The position numbers were made by a program, and so were the translations under genes. Shown piece by piece: positions 44,211 to 52,580 of a stretch of DNA of 64,000 bases. The notes beneath the pieces were generated by a model. That model worked only from the letters and a program-made list of their open reading frames with translations, was not told where the DNA came from and made no database searches. How positions within the stretch are numbered: position 1 is the first letter of the stretch; each line of letters begins with the position of its first letter. This DNA comes from Bradyrhizobium erythrophlei (GTDB lineage Bacteria > Pseudomonadota > Alphaproteobacteria > Rhizobiales > Xanthobacteraceae): contig NZ_LT670817.1 in the NCBI RefSeq assembly GCF_900129425.1, positions 2,418,001 to 2,482,000 of the forward strand, given 5' to 3'.

Positions 44211-44762
44211 ATGAAAATGCACGCCCGCACTGATGCTCCTTCCGAAATGACAGCCTCCTGGCCGAAGGACATCTTTGCGATTTTGCAGCGCTTCGATGTT
44301 CGTCAGGTGCCTTACGTGCCGGATGCCGGCCATTCGCAGCTGATCGAGCACGTGCTGGGCGCGCCCTCGATGCGCGCGGTGCCATTGACGACCGAGGAGG
44401 AAGGTGTGGCGCTTTTGGCCGGCGCCTGGGCCGGCGGCCAGCGCGGTGTGCTGCTGATGCAGTCGAGCGGGGTCGGCAATTGCGTGAACATGCTGTCGCT
44501 GACCCAGATTTTCCGCCTTCCGTTCCTGACGCTGGTGACGATGCGCGGCGAATGGGGCGAATTCAATCCCTGGCAGGTGCCGATGGGCTCGAGCACCCAG
44601 GGCGTATTCGAATTGTCAGGGATCAAGGTGCTGCGGGCCTCGCACCCCGACGAAGTGCGCGAGGTGGTCGAGGCCGCGGCGGGACAGGCTTACAATGCCT
44701 GCACCCCGACTGCCGTTCTGTTGTCGCAGCGCCTGATCGGCGCAAAGGTTTTCACCAAATGA
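44211..44762 (+). CDS. ThDP-dependent decarboxylase alpha subunit (sulfopyruvate/phosphonopyruvate decarboxylase-like)
   Basis: About 183 residues; starts at ATG 44211, 44217 or 44247 are all possible. It resembles the pyrimidine-binding half of ThDP enzymes: VPYVPDAGHSQLIEHVLG, then VPLTTEEEGVALLAGAWAGG, where the Glu contacts the thiazole/pyrimidine, and GVLLMQSSGVGNCVNMLSL. Split alpha/beta enzymes of this size are sulfopyruvate decarboxylase (ComDE) and relatives. It overlaps the beta-subunit gene by 4 bp (ATGA). The substrate cannot be told from sequence; a 2-oxoacid with an acidic side group is the family expectation. Confidence 0.82.
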   Translation: MKMHARTDAPSEMTASWPKDIFAILQRFDVRQVPYVPDAGHSQLIEHVLGAPSMRAVPLTTEEEGVALLAGAWAGGQRGVLLMQSSGVGNCVNMLSLTQIFRLPFLTLVTMRGEWGEFNPWQVPMGSSTQGVFELSGIKVLRASHPDEVREVVEAAAGQAYNACTPTAVLLSQRLIGAKVFTK

Positions 44763-45349
44763 GCAAAGCCAACCTTCTCGAGCGTCGCAGCGTCGTTTCC
44801 AGCCTGCTGGCGGAGCGCAAGGATGCGATCGTGGTCGGCGGCCTGGGCGCCTCGACCTACGATATCGCCGCCGCCGGCGATCACGACCGCAACTTTTATC
44901 TGTGGGGCGCCATGGGCGGCGCCGTCATGATCGGGCTGGGATTGGCGCTGGCGCAGCCGAATCTGCCGGTGGTCGTCATCACAGGCGACGGCGAGATGCT
45001 GATGGGGATGGGAAGTCTGGCGACCGTTGGCCTGCAAAAACCCAAAAATCTCACCATCGTGGTGCTGGATAACGAGGTTTACGGCGAGACCGGCGGGCAG
45101 GCGAGCCATACCGCCGCGACCGTCGATCTGATCGGCGTCGCCAGGGCTTGCGGGATCTCGGACGCCCGCGCGATCGCGACCATGACCGATATCGAGGCGT
45201 TTGCGGCCGGCGTGCAGGACATCGCGAGCGGGCCGCGCTTTGCCAGCGTCAAGATCGACAGCGCCAACCTGGAGCGTGTGCTCTCGAGCCGCGACGGTAC
45301 GTTCATCGTGACCCGCATCCGCGGCGCGCTCGGATTCGGGCCGATTTAA
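44759..45349 (+). CDS. ThDP-dependent decarboxylase beta subunit
   Basis: 196 residues, starting in the ATGA overlap with the alpha subunit. It contains the thiamine diphosphate/Mg2+ motif GDGEMLMGMGSLATVG followed after the usual distance by LDNEVYGETGGQ, and the entry segment LWGAMGGAVMIGLGLALAQ. This is the pyrophosphate-binding half that complements the alpha subunit; together they equal one full ThDP enzyme chain. The active site would form between the chains. A palindrome follows the stop, and the next gene begins a separate regulated unit. Confidence 0.87.
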   Translation: MSKANLLERRSVVSSLLAERKDAIVVGGLGASTYDIAAAGDHDRNFYLWGAMGGAVMIGLGLALAQPNLPVVVITGDGEMLMGMGSLATVGLQKPKNLTIVVLDNEVYGETGGQASHTAATVDLIGVARACGISDARAIATMTDIEAFAAGVQDIASGPRFASVKIDSANLERVLSSRDGTFIVTRIRGALGFGPI

Positions 45350-45364
45350 GCCCGCCCGGGCTAA
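45348..45364. terminator. Hairpin after the decarboxylase genes
   Basis: AGCCCG and CGGGCT flank a 2-bp loop directly at the stop codon; no T-tract. Possible terminator or mRNA 3' end structure. Confidence 0.4.
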
Positions 45365-45382
45365 GTGCGCTGCAGCAAATTG

Positions 45383-45413
45383 TTGACATTTGGTAAGGTG
45401 AGTGCTTACTCAC
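45383..45413 (+). promoter_or_regulatory. TetR promoter with overlapping palindromic operator
   Basis: TTGACA at 45383-45388 is followed 17 bp later by TTACTC at 45406-45411, a plausible -35/-10 pair. GTGAGTGCTTACTCAC (45398-45413) is a perfect 6-bp inverted repeat with a 4-bp spacer and covers the -10. The ATG follows at 45418, so the transcript may have almost no leader. Confidence 0.65.
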
Positions 45414-45417
45414 GAGC

Positions 45418-46119
45418 ATGAGCACCTTGCGCATGACCAGCGACCTGCGGCGGCAACTCATACTGAGTGCCGCTAAGCGTTGCTTTGCCCGCAACGGCTT
45501 TGCTGGAACCACGACGAAAAGCGTCGCGGCGACGGCCGCCATCTCCGAAGGCCTGCTGTTCAAGCATTTTCCGACCAAGTCGGCCCTGTATGCGGAGATC
45601 CTTGCGGAAGAGTGCGAAGCGGATCCGGCGCTGCACCGCTTGCTGGGGCTGCAGCCGTCGACGGAAACCCTGGTCGTGCTGATTCGTGAAATGGTCCGTC
45701 ATTTCCAGCACGTATCCGATCTGCCCGATCAGGAGGAGGCCCAGCGTCTGCGGCTGATGGTCACCAGCCATCTCGACGACGGGGAATTTGCCCGGCTGCT
45801 TTACGAAAAAATCGGAAAGTTGATCGGGCCGGTGTTCACGGCATCGCTCGAGCGCGCAGTGGCGGTAGGGGACGCATCGCGGGTCGGGCGCGAGCCGCTG
45901 AACCTGTTCTGGTTTGCGCATCATACCGTGCTGATGGCGGCGCTGGCGCGGCTGCCAGCCGTGCCATGCCTGTCCTATGGCAACCCTGCCGACCTCGAAC
46001 GGCAGGTTTGCGAATTCATTCTCCGCGGAATTGGATTAAACGAGACGGCACTTGCCTCCCATCTGGATCGCGAACTATCGCCGGATCCGGGGCAGCCGGT
46101 AATTGCAGAAGGGGCATGA
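45418..46119 (+). CDS. TetR/AcrR family transcriptional repressor of the RND pump
   Basis: 233 residues from ATG 45418 (ATG 45433 is possible). N-terminal helix-turn-helix: ILSAAKRCFARNGFAGTTTK, then SVAATAAISEGLLFKHFPTK, the standard TetR pattern. The C-terminal part, which would bind a drug or metabolite, is helical and variable. It stands directly before the RND adaptor gene (1 bp gap) in the same direction, so it probably represses its own operon through the palindrome at 45398-45413 until an inducer binds. Confidence 0.9.
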   Translation: MSTLRMTSDLRRQLILSAAKRCFARNGFAGTTTKSVAATAAISEGLLFKHFPTKSALYAEILAEECEADPALHRLLGLQPSTETLVVLIREMVRHFQHVSDLPDQEEAQRLRLMVTSHLDDGEFARLLYEKIGKLIGPVFTASLERAVAVGDASRVGREPLNLFWFAHHTVLMAALARLPAVPCLSYGNPADLERQVCEFILRGIGLNETALASHLDRELSPDPGQPVIAEGA

Positions 46120-46120
46120 C

Positions 46121-47314
46121 ATGAACATCGTAACCGAACCCAATATCTCGGGCAGGGCAATTTCCGACAAGCCGCACACACGTCCGGTCCGGATGGTGCG
46201 CTGGTTCATTATCGTCGGACTGCTGCTGGCGCTGCTGGTGGGCGCTCTCGTCGGCTTCAATGCGTTCCGCAGCCACATGATCGCGCAGTTCTTCGCCAAC
46301 AACAAGCCGCCGCCGACGATGGTGACCGTTTCCGAGGTCAAATCCGAGGTGATTCCGAACCTGCTGACGGCGGTAGGCGATCTCGCCGCCGTGCATCAGG
46401 TCAACGTCACCTCCGATGTCTCTGGGCGCATCACCGACATCATGTTTACCCCGGGCGCGACCGTGAAGGGCGGCAGTCCGCTGTTGCAACTGTTCGACGC
46501 TCCCGAGCAGGGGGATCTGGCGAGTTTCAAGGCGCAGGCGACCGGCGCGCAGCTGGCGCTGGATCGCGCCAAGCAATTGGCGGCGCGTCAGTTCGGTCCG
46601 CAGGCGACGGCCGATGCTGCCCAGGCGACGTATGACCAGGCCAATGCCGGCATCGCAAAGACCGAGGCGATCATTTCGCAGAAGCTGGTGCGCGCGCCGT
46701 TCGACGGCGTGCTCGGCGTCCGCCATGTCGAGGTCGGCCAGTTCCTCACCGCCGGCACGCAGATCGTCTCGCTGACGGACCTGTCGGTGCTGTATGCTAA
46801 CTTCACCGTGACGGAAAAGGACAGCGCGGCGCTCAAGGACGGCCAGATCGTTCGCATCCTGGTCGATGCGTACCCCGGCAAGATTTTCGAAGGCAAGGTC
46901 ACCACCATCGAGCCCCAGATCGCCACCGACACTCGCAACATCCGCGTTCAGGCTACGCTCGACAATCCTGATCATATCCTGAAGCCCGGCATGTTCGCGA
47001 CCACGACCGTTGTGCTTCCCGACAAGCCGGCGGTGGTCACCGTTCCCGAGACCGCTGTCGATTATACGCTTTACGGCGACTCCGTTTTCCTCATCACCGA
47101 GAAGAAAGGGGATGACGGCAAGACCAGCCTGACCGCGGTTCGCACCTTCGTCCGGACCGGCAACCGGGTCCATGGCCGCGCCGAAATCCTCAGCGGGTTG
47201 AAGCCCGGCGATCGCGTGATCGCCGTCGGCCAGCTCAAGTTGCAGTCGGGCGCGGCCGTGGCGATTTCGACCGACCCGTCGCCGCCGATTCCGGCCAATC
47301 CCCCGCGTTACTGA
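46121..47314 (+). CDS. RND efflux periplasmic adaptor (membrane fusion protein)
   Basis: 397 residues from ATG 46121 (AGAAGGGG at 46107-46114). An N-terminal membrane helix (WFIIVGLLLALLVGALVGF) anchors it; then barrel-sandwich halves (VGDLAAVHQVNVTSDVSGRI and IISQKLVRAPFDGVLGVR) flank a helical hairpin about residues 125-185, followed by beta-barrel and membrane-proximal domains with TTIEPQIATDTRNIRVQATL. This is the HlyD/MexA-like adaptor that links the inner-membrane pump with an outer-membrane channel. No outer-membrane factor gene is in the window. Confidence 0.93.
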   Translation: MNIVTEPNISGRAISDKPHTRPVRMVRWFIIVGLLLALLVGALVGFNAFRSHMIAQFFANNKPPPTMVTVSEVKSEVIPNLLTAVGDLAAVHQVNVTSDVSGRITDIMFTPGATVKGGSPLLQLFDAPEQGDLASFKAQATGAQLALDRAKQLAARQFGPQATADAAQATYDQANAGIAKTEAIISQKLVRAPFDGVLGVRHVEVGQFLTAGTQIVSLTDLSVLYANFTVTEKDSAALKDGQIVRILVDAYPGKIFEGKVTTIEPQIATDTRNIRVQATLDNPDHILKPGMFATTTVVLPDKPAVVTVPETAVDYTLYGDSVFLITEKKGDDGKTSLTAVRTFVRTGNRVHGRAEILSGLKPGDRVIAVGQLKLQSGAAVAISTDPSPPIPANPPRY

Positions 47315-47332
47315 CGAGCGGAGCACATCGCG

Positions 47333-50300
47333 ATGGTCTGGACCGATATTTTCATCAAGCGACCCGTGCTATCCGTGGTGGTCAGCCTCCTGATTTTGCT
47401 GATCGGCTTTCGGGCCGCCACCAGCCTGCCGATCCGGCAGTATCCGAAGCTGTCGAACACGGTGGTCAACATCACCACCGTGTATCCCGGTGCGTCGGCC
47501 GATTTGATTCAGGGCTTCATCACGACACCGATCGAGCAGGCCGTCGCCTCCGCCGAAGGCGTCGACTACATGACCTCGTCTTCGGTGCTCGGCACCAGCA
47601 CTATCCAGGTCTACATCAAGCTGAATTTCGATCCGAACCAGGCGCTGACCGAAGTCCTCGCCAAGGTGAACTCGGTCAAATATCTCATTCCGAAGGAATC
47701 CAACGATCCGGTCGTGACCAAGACCACCGGCCAGACCACGGCCGTGATGTATCTCGGCTTCTCCAGCGAAGTGCTGTCAGGATCGGCGATCTCCGACTAC
47801 CTGACGCGCGTGGTGCAGCCGGTGCTGTCGACCGTCGACGGCGTCGCATCCGCCGACATTCTCGGCGGCCAGACGTTTGCGATGCGGCTGTGGCTCGATC
47901 CCGTCCGTATGCAGGGCCGCGGTGTTTCGCCCGGCGATGTGTCGGCCGCTATCGCCGCCAACAATTTCCAGGCCGCCGCCGGTCAGTCCAAAGGCTTTCT
48001 GATCGTCTCCAACGTATCGGCCAATACGGATCTGACCAACCTCGATCAGTTCAAGCGCATGATCGTCAAATCCAAGGACGGCGGTTTCGTGCGGATGGAG
48101 GATATCGCGACCGTCGAACTCGATGCGCAAAGCACCGACGCCAGCGTCGCCTTCAATGGCGAGCATGCGATCTTCATCGGCGTGCAGGCGACGCCGCAGG
48201 GCAATCCGCTGACGCTGGTCAAGGGCGTGCGCGCGCTGTTTCCCGAACTCGAGCGCAACCTGCCGCCATCGATGAAAATGAAGGTGGCGTACGATTCGAC
48301 CGCATTCATTCAGTCGTCGATTGACGAGGTCGAGAAGACGCTGGGCGAAGCGATCATCATCGTGGTCGTGGTGATCTTCCTGTTCCTGGCGTCGTTCCGT
48401 TCGGTGATCATCCCGGTGGTGACCATTCCGCTGTCGCTGATCGGCGTCTGCAGCCTGATGCTGGTGATGGGATTCAGCATCAATCTGTTGACCCTGCTGG
48501 CGATGGTGCTGGCGATCGGTCTCGTCGTCGACGACGCCATCGTGGTGGTGGAAAACATCCACCGGCATCTAGAGGAGGGAAAACCTCCGGTGCAGGCCGC
48601 CATGCAGGGCGCCCGCGAGATCGTCGGACCCGTCATTTCCATGACCATCACGCTGGCCGCGGTGTATGCGCCGATCGGCTTCCTGGGCGGCCTCACCGGC
48701 GCGCTGTTTCGCGAATTCGCCTTCACGCTGGCCGGTTCGGTGATCGTTTCCGGCGTGATTGCGCTGACGCTGTCGCCGATGATGTGCTCGGTCTTCCTCA
48801 AGAGCGCCGAGGAAGGACGATTTGCCAGGATCGTCAACCGGGTGTTCGGCGCGATAACGCGCGGGTACGGCCGGCAACTCGATCGCTCGCTGGACTATCG
48901 CCCGATCACGGCGCTGTTCGCGCTCACCATTCTCGGCCTCGTCGGATTCCTTTACATGCACACCTCGAAGGAGCTGGCGCCGGAGGAAGATCAGGGCATC
49001 GTGTTCGCGGTGACGAAGGCGCCGAAATACGCCAACATCGATTACGTCGACTTTTACGGGGAAAAACTCGACAAGGCGTTCGGCAGTTTCCCGGAGACCG
49101 ATCTGCGCTTCGTGCTCAACGGCATCAACGGTCCGCAAAGCGGGATCGCCGGCATGCTGCTCAAGCCCTGGGACGAGCGCAAGCGCTCGTCAATCGCGCT
49201 AAAGCCGCTGGTTCAGGCTCAACTGAGCAAGATCGAGGGCGTCAGCGCGTTCGCGTTCAACCTGCCGCCGCTGCCCGGCGGCCCCGGCGGATTGCCGGTC
49301 CAGATGGTGATCAATTCGACCAACGGATTTCAGTCGGTCTATGAGCAAATGGTCAAGCTGAAGGACGCCGCGCGCAACAGCGGGTTGTTCATCGTCTCCG
49401 ACAGCGATCTCGATTTCAATCAGCCGGTGGTGCGGGTCAAGATCGACCGCACCAAGGCGAGTGATCTCGGCATCACCATGGCGAACATCGGCAACACGCT
49501 GGCGACGCTGCTCGGCGGCAACTACGTCAACCGCTTCAACCTCGAGGGGCGTTCGTATCAGGTGATTCCGCAGGTGCCGCGCGACCAGCGGCTGTCGCCG
49601 GAAGCGCTCGGCGAATATTACGTGCCGACCTCGACCGGCCAGCAGGTGCCGCTCTCAACCGTCGTCACGATTGAGACGGCGACCGATCCGAACGCCTTGA
49701 CCCACTACAACCAGTTGAACTCCGCAACCTTCCAGGCAGTGCCGATGCCCGGCGTGACGGTCGGGCAGGCGGTCGACTTCCTGGAGGGCGAGGCCAAGAA
49801 GCTGCCGGCCGGATTCAGTCACGATTATCTCGCGGACTCCCGGCAATATGTGCAGGAAGGCAACCAGCTCGCGGTAACCTTCGGCTTCGCGCTGATCATC
49901 ATCTTCCTGGTGCTCGCGGCGCAATTCGAGAGCCTGCGCGATCCCCTGGTGATCATGATCAGTGTGCCCATGGCGATCGTCGGTGCCTTGCTTCCGCTGT
50001 TCTTCGGCGCCGCCACCATGAACATCTATACCCAGGTCGGGTTGCTGACGCTGGTCGGACTGATCAGCAAGCACGGCATCCTGATGGTGGAGTTCGCCAA
50101 CGAATTGCAGCTCAAGGAAGGGCTCGACCGGCGCTCGGCGATCGAGATGGCGGCGCGGGTGCGGCTGCGTCCGATCCTGATGACGACGGCGGCGATGGTC
50201 ACCGGCTTGCTGCCGCTGCTGACGGCGTCGGGTGCCGGTGCCGCAAGCCGGTTCTCGATCGGTCTGGTCGTCGTCTCCGGGATGTCGATCGGAACGCTGT

Positions 50301-50428
50301 TCACGCTGTTCGTGCTGCCCGCCGTCTATGTTGCGATCGCGACCGATCACAGGGCGGCTGCCGAATCCCCGCGGACCAAGGAAATCGAGGATTTCGATCT
50401 CGGTCCGAAGGGCCTCAGGGCGACCTGA
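47333..50428 (+). CDS. RND multidrug efflux permease (HAE1/AcrB family)
   Basis: A 1031-residue proton-driven pump of standard size. N-terminus WTDIFIKRPVLSVVVSLLIL is typical; the proton-relay Asp pair is in GLVVDDAIVVVENIHRH (TM4); other marks are QFESLRDPLVIMISVPMAIV and GLISKHGILMVEFANELQ (TM11-12 region) and the final MSIGTLFTLFVLPAVYV. Two large periplasmic loops (about 40-330 and 560-860) form the porter domain. It starts 18 bp after the adaptor gene. Exported compounds are unknown; an outer-membrane partner must be supplied from elsewhere. Confidence 0.95.
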   Translation: MVWTDIFIKRPVLSVVVSLLILLIGFRAATSLPIRQYPKLSNTVVNITTVYPGASADLIQGFITTPIEQAVASAEGVDYMTSSSVLGTSTIQVYIKLNFDPNQALTEVLAKVNSVKYLIPKESNDPVVTKTTGQTTAVMYLGFSSEVLSGSAISDYLTRVVQPVLSTVDGVASADILGGQTFAMRLWLDPVRMQGRGVSPGDVSAAIAANNFQAAAGQSKGFLIVSNVSANTDLTNLDQFKRMIVKSKDGGFVRMEDIATVELDAQSTDASVAFNGEHAIFIGVQATPQGNPLTLVKGVRALFPELERNLPPSMKMKVAYDSTAFIQSSIDEVEKTLGEAIIIVVVVIFLFLASFRSVIIPVVTIPLSLIGVCSLMLVMGFSINLLTLLAMVLAIGLVVDDAIVVVENIHRHLEEGKPPVQAAMQGAREIVGPVISMTITLAAVYAPIGFLGGLTGALFREFAFTLAGSVIVSGVIALTLSPMMCSVFLKSAEEGRFARIVNRVFGAITRGYGRQLDRSLDYRPITALFALTILGLVGFLYMHTSKELAPEEDQGIVFAVTKAPKYANIDYVDFYGEKLDKAFGSFPETDLRFVLNGINGPQSGIAGMLLKPWDERKRSSIALKPLVQAQLSKIEGVSAFAFNLPPLPGGPGGLPVQMVINSTNGFQSVYEQMVKLKDAARNSGLFIVSDSDLDFNQPVVRVKIDRTKASDLGITMANIGNTLATLLGGNYVNRFNLEGRSYQVIPQVPRDQRLSPEALGEYYVPTSTGQQVPLSTVVTIETATDPNALTHYNQLNSATFQAVPMPGVTVGQAVDFLEGEAKKLPAGFSHDYLADSRQYVQEGNQLAVTFGFALIIIFLVLAAQFESLRDPLVIMISVPMAIVGALLPLFFGAATMNIYTQVGLLTLVGLISKHGILMVEFANELQLKEGLDRRSAIEMAARVRLRPILMTTAAMVTGLLPLLTASGAGAASRFSIGLVVVSGMSIGTLFTLFVLPAVYVAIATDHRAAAESPRTKEIEDFDLGPKGLRAT

Positions 50429-50435
50429 GCCAGCG

Positions 50436-50461
50436 GCCGCCGGACCTTATATGCCGGCGGC
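50436..50461. terminator. GC-rich hairpin after the RND pump gene
   Basis: GCCGCCGG (50436-50443) and CCGGCGGC (50454-50461) make a perfect 8-bp stem with a 10-base AT-rich loop, 8 bp after the stop codon. No T-tract follows. Confidence 0.5.
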
Positions 50462-50512
50462 GGCCGATCGTAATTGTCGCTTTCGCATCGTCTCGTGATA
50501 TCTTGTCCGGCA

Positions 50513-50532
50513 GGCGCCCTTTTTCAGGGCGT
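50513..50532 (+). promoter_or_regulatory. Small hairpin in the leader of the binding-protein/signalling operon
   Basis: CGCCCT and AGGGCG around TTTTTC lie about 20 bp before the start codon at 50553. It could influence ribosome access; role is speculative. Confidence 0.3.
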
Positions 50533-50552
50533 CCAAAAAGCAGGGTGCCGCG

Positions 50553-51536
50553 ATGAAGCGACGCGAATTCTTGGCACTTGTTGGCGGTGCGGCGTTGGCT
50601 GCGCCGCTGAAGGCATCGGCCCAGACGCCGGGCAGGATTTATCATCTCGGGACACTCCATCCAGCAGCGCCGACGGCTGAGACCAGCCCGTTCGGAAAGA
50701 TCATCGTCAAGACGCTGGCCGATCGCGGCTACATCCTCGGTCAAAACCTGACCTTCGATGCCCGCGGCGCGATGGGTGACGTCGCAAAACTCCCCGCGTT
50801 GCTGCAGGAACTCAAGGCGCGCGACGTCGATGCCATCATCGTCACCGGATATCCGGCGGCGCTGGCTGCGATGTCGACGGGAATCCCGACGGTAGGCGCT
50901 GTCGGTCTCGGCGACCCCGTGGAAACCAGGATGATCGCGAGCCTGGCCCATCCGGGAGGCAACATCACCGGTATTTCCGACGTGGCGACCACGCTCACCA
51001 CCAAGCGCCTGTCGCTGTTGAAGGAACTGTCGCCGAAACTGCAAAAAGTGGCGATGCTCTGGAACCAGGATGATCTCGGCATGACGCTGCGCTACCAGGC
51101 GTCGGCGAAGGTCGCGAAGGAGATCGGGATCACGGTGCAGGCGCTCGGCGTTCGCGAGCCGGACGACTTCAACGAAGCTTTCGCTGTCATGAACAGCGAT
51201 ATGCCTGACGCCATTCTGATGGTCGCTGACGCGCTCACCACGCTCAACCGCAAACGGGTGTTCGAGTTTGCCGCCGCGAGGCGATTGCCGGCGATCTATG
51301 AATACGACTTTCTGGTTCGCGACGGCGGCCTGATGTCCTATGGGCCCGACTTGACGGAGTCCTTCGAGCGCGCGTCAGCCCTGGTCGATCGTATCTTCAA
51401 GGGCGCCAAGCCCGCCGATCTGCCGTTCGAGCAGCCGACGCGCTATCTGTTCGTGATCAATCTGAAAACCGCCAAGAGCATCAACCTCGATATCCCGCCG
51501 ACGCTGCTCGCACTCGCCGACGAAGTAATCGAGTGA
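50553..51536 (+). CDS. ABC transporter substrate-binding protein (ABC_sub_bind family), Tat-type signal, first of pair
   Basis: 327 residues. The N-terminus MKRREFLALVGGAALAAPL is a twin-arginine (Tat) type signal ending at ASAQ. The body follows the ABC_sub_bind/periplasmic-binding type I pattern: LGTLHPAAPT, then GDVAKLPALLQELKARDVDA, SLAHPGGNITGISDVAT, LSPKLQKVAMLWNQDD and the end DLPFEQPTRYLFVINLKTAK. It would bind a small ligand in the periplasm. No permease or ATPase gene is near; instead it overlaps a second binding protein and precedes a sensor kinase, suggesting a sensing role. Confidence 0.87.
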   Translation: MKRREFLALVGGAALAAPLKASAQTPGRIYHLGTLHPAAPTAETSPFGKIIVKTLADRGYILGQNLTFDARGAMGDVAKLPALLQELKARDVDAIIVTGYPAALAAMSTGIPTVGAVGLGDPVETRMIASLAHPGGNITGISDVATTLTTKRLSLLKELSPKLQKVAMLWNQDDLGMTLRYQASAKVAKEIGITVQALGVREPDDFNEAFAVMNSDMPDAILMVADALTTLNRKRVFEFAAARRLPAIYEYDFLVRDGGLMSYGPDLTESFERASALVDRIFKGAKPADLPFEQPTRYLFVINLKTAKSINLDIPPTLLALADEVIE

Positions 51537-52525
51537 GGCGGCGCGCGTTCATCGCGCTGCTCGGCGGCGCGGCGGTTGCGGCATCAGGCTCCGCGCACGC
51601 GCAGCAGGACCGTGTCCGGCGCATCGGCGTGCTGATGGGATATGCAGAGGCCGATTCGGATACGCAGGCGCGTATGGCCGCCTTCAGGAATGGCCTCGAT
51701 CAACTCGGCTGGAAAGACGGCCGAAATATCCAGATCACCTTCCGCTTCGGTGTCGGAGAAATGGATCGGGTTCGAGAGTTCGCGAAACAGCTCATCGACT
51801 TGAATCCGGATGTGATCGTTTGCGAAACCACGCCGACGCTGAAAGTGTTGGCGCAGCAGACGGCTACGCTCCCGATCGTTTTTGTTTCGGTCGCTGACCC
51901 CCTCAACAATGGCTATGTCGCCGAACTGGCGCATCCGGGCGGCCACATCACCGGCTTTACGAACTTCGAAGCGACGATGGGCGGCAAATGGATCGAGCTT
52001 CTCAAAAAGATAGCGCCCGCGACCACCCGCATCGGTGTCATTTTCAATCCGGATACCGCGCCCGGCGGCGGCGGCTTTTTCCTGAAGTCGGTCGAAGCAT
52101 CGGCTCCCTCGCTGGCCGCAACGGTGATTTCCTGTCCCGTTCACAGCGACGCCGAGATCGAAAGCGCTATCATAGATCTGGGCCATGAGCCGGGAGGCGG
52201 CCTGATCGTCATGCTGGACGTGTTCACCGCGGTTCACAGGCCAACGATCATTTCGCAAGCCTTGGCCAACCGCGTGCCGACGATATTCCCGTGGCGGTTC
52301 GGTGCCACCGACGGTGGGCTGGTGTCGTATGGGGTCGATGTGGCGGACCTGCACCGGCGCGCGGCGGCCTATGTCGATCGGATCCTGAAGGGGACGAAGC
52401 CGGCGGACCTTCCGGTCCAGCAACCTACCAAGTTCGAACTGGTGATCAATCTCAAGACCGCAAAAGCGCTGGGCATTGAGGTATCGCCGACGCTGCTGGC
52501 GACCGCCGACGAGATCATCGAATGA
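51533..52525 (+). CDS. ABC transporter substrate-binding protein (ABC_sub_bind family), Tat-type signal, second of pair
   Basis: 330 residues from GTG 51533, overlapping the previous stop by 4 bp. Signal MRRRAFIALLGGAAVAASG with double arginine and cleavage near AHAQ. Body motifs parallel the first copy: RRIGVLMGYAEAD, ELAHPGGHITGFTNFEATMG, KIAPATTRIGVIFNPDTAPG and ADLPVQQPTKFELVINLKTAK, yet the two differ widely in sequence, so they likely hold different ligands or form a heterodimer. A 55-bp gap leads to the sensor kinase gene. Usual proteins of this family are encoded without their own permeases in Bradyrhizobium. Confidence 0.87.
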   Translation: MRRRAFIALLGGAAVAASGSAHAQQDRVRRIGVLMGYAEADSDTQARMAAFRNGLDQLGWKDGRNIQITFRFGVGEMDRVREFAKQLIDLNPDVIVCETTPTLKVLAQQTATLPIVFVSVADPLNNGYVAELAHPGGHITGFTNFEATMGGKWIELLKKIAPATTRIGVIFNPDTAPGGGGFFLKSVEASAPSLAATVISCPVHSDAEIESAIIDLGHEPGGGLIVMLDVFTAVHRPTIISQALANRVPTIFPWRFGATDGGLVSYGVDVADLHRRAAAYVDRILKGTKPADLPVQQPTKFELVINLKTAKALGIEVSPTLLATADEIIE

Positions 52526-52580
52526 TCCTCCCGCACCGCGGCAAGAGACAAGCCCGCGCGTTCTTGCTAAATTGGGCCGG

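Noticed and set aside
52476..52580. An N-terminal extension of the sensor kinase to 52476
   Set aside because: It overlaps the end of the second binding protein and lacks a ribosome site; ATG 52581 gives a sensible N-terminus before the first membrane helix.
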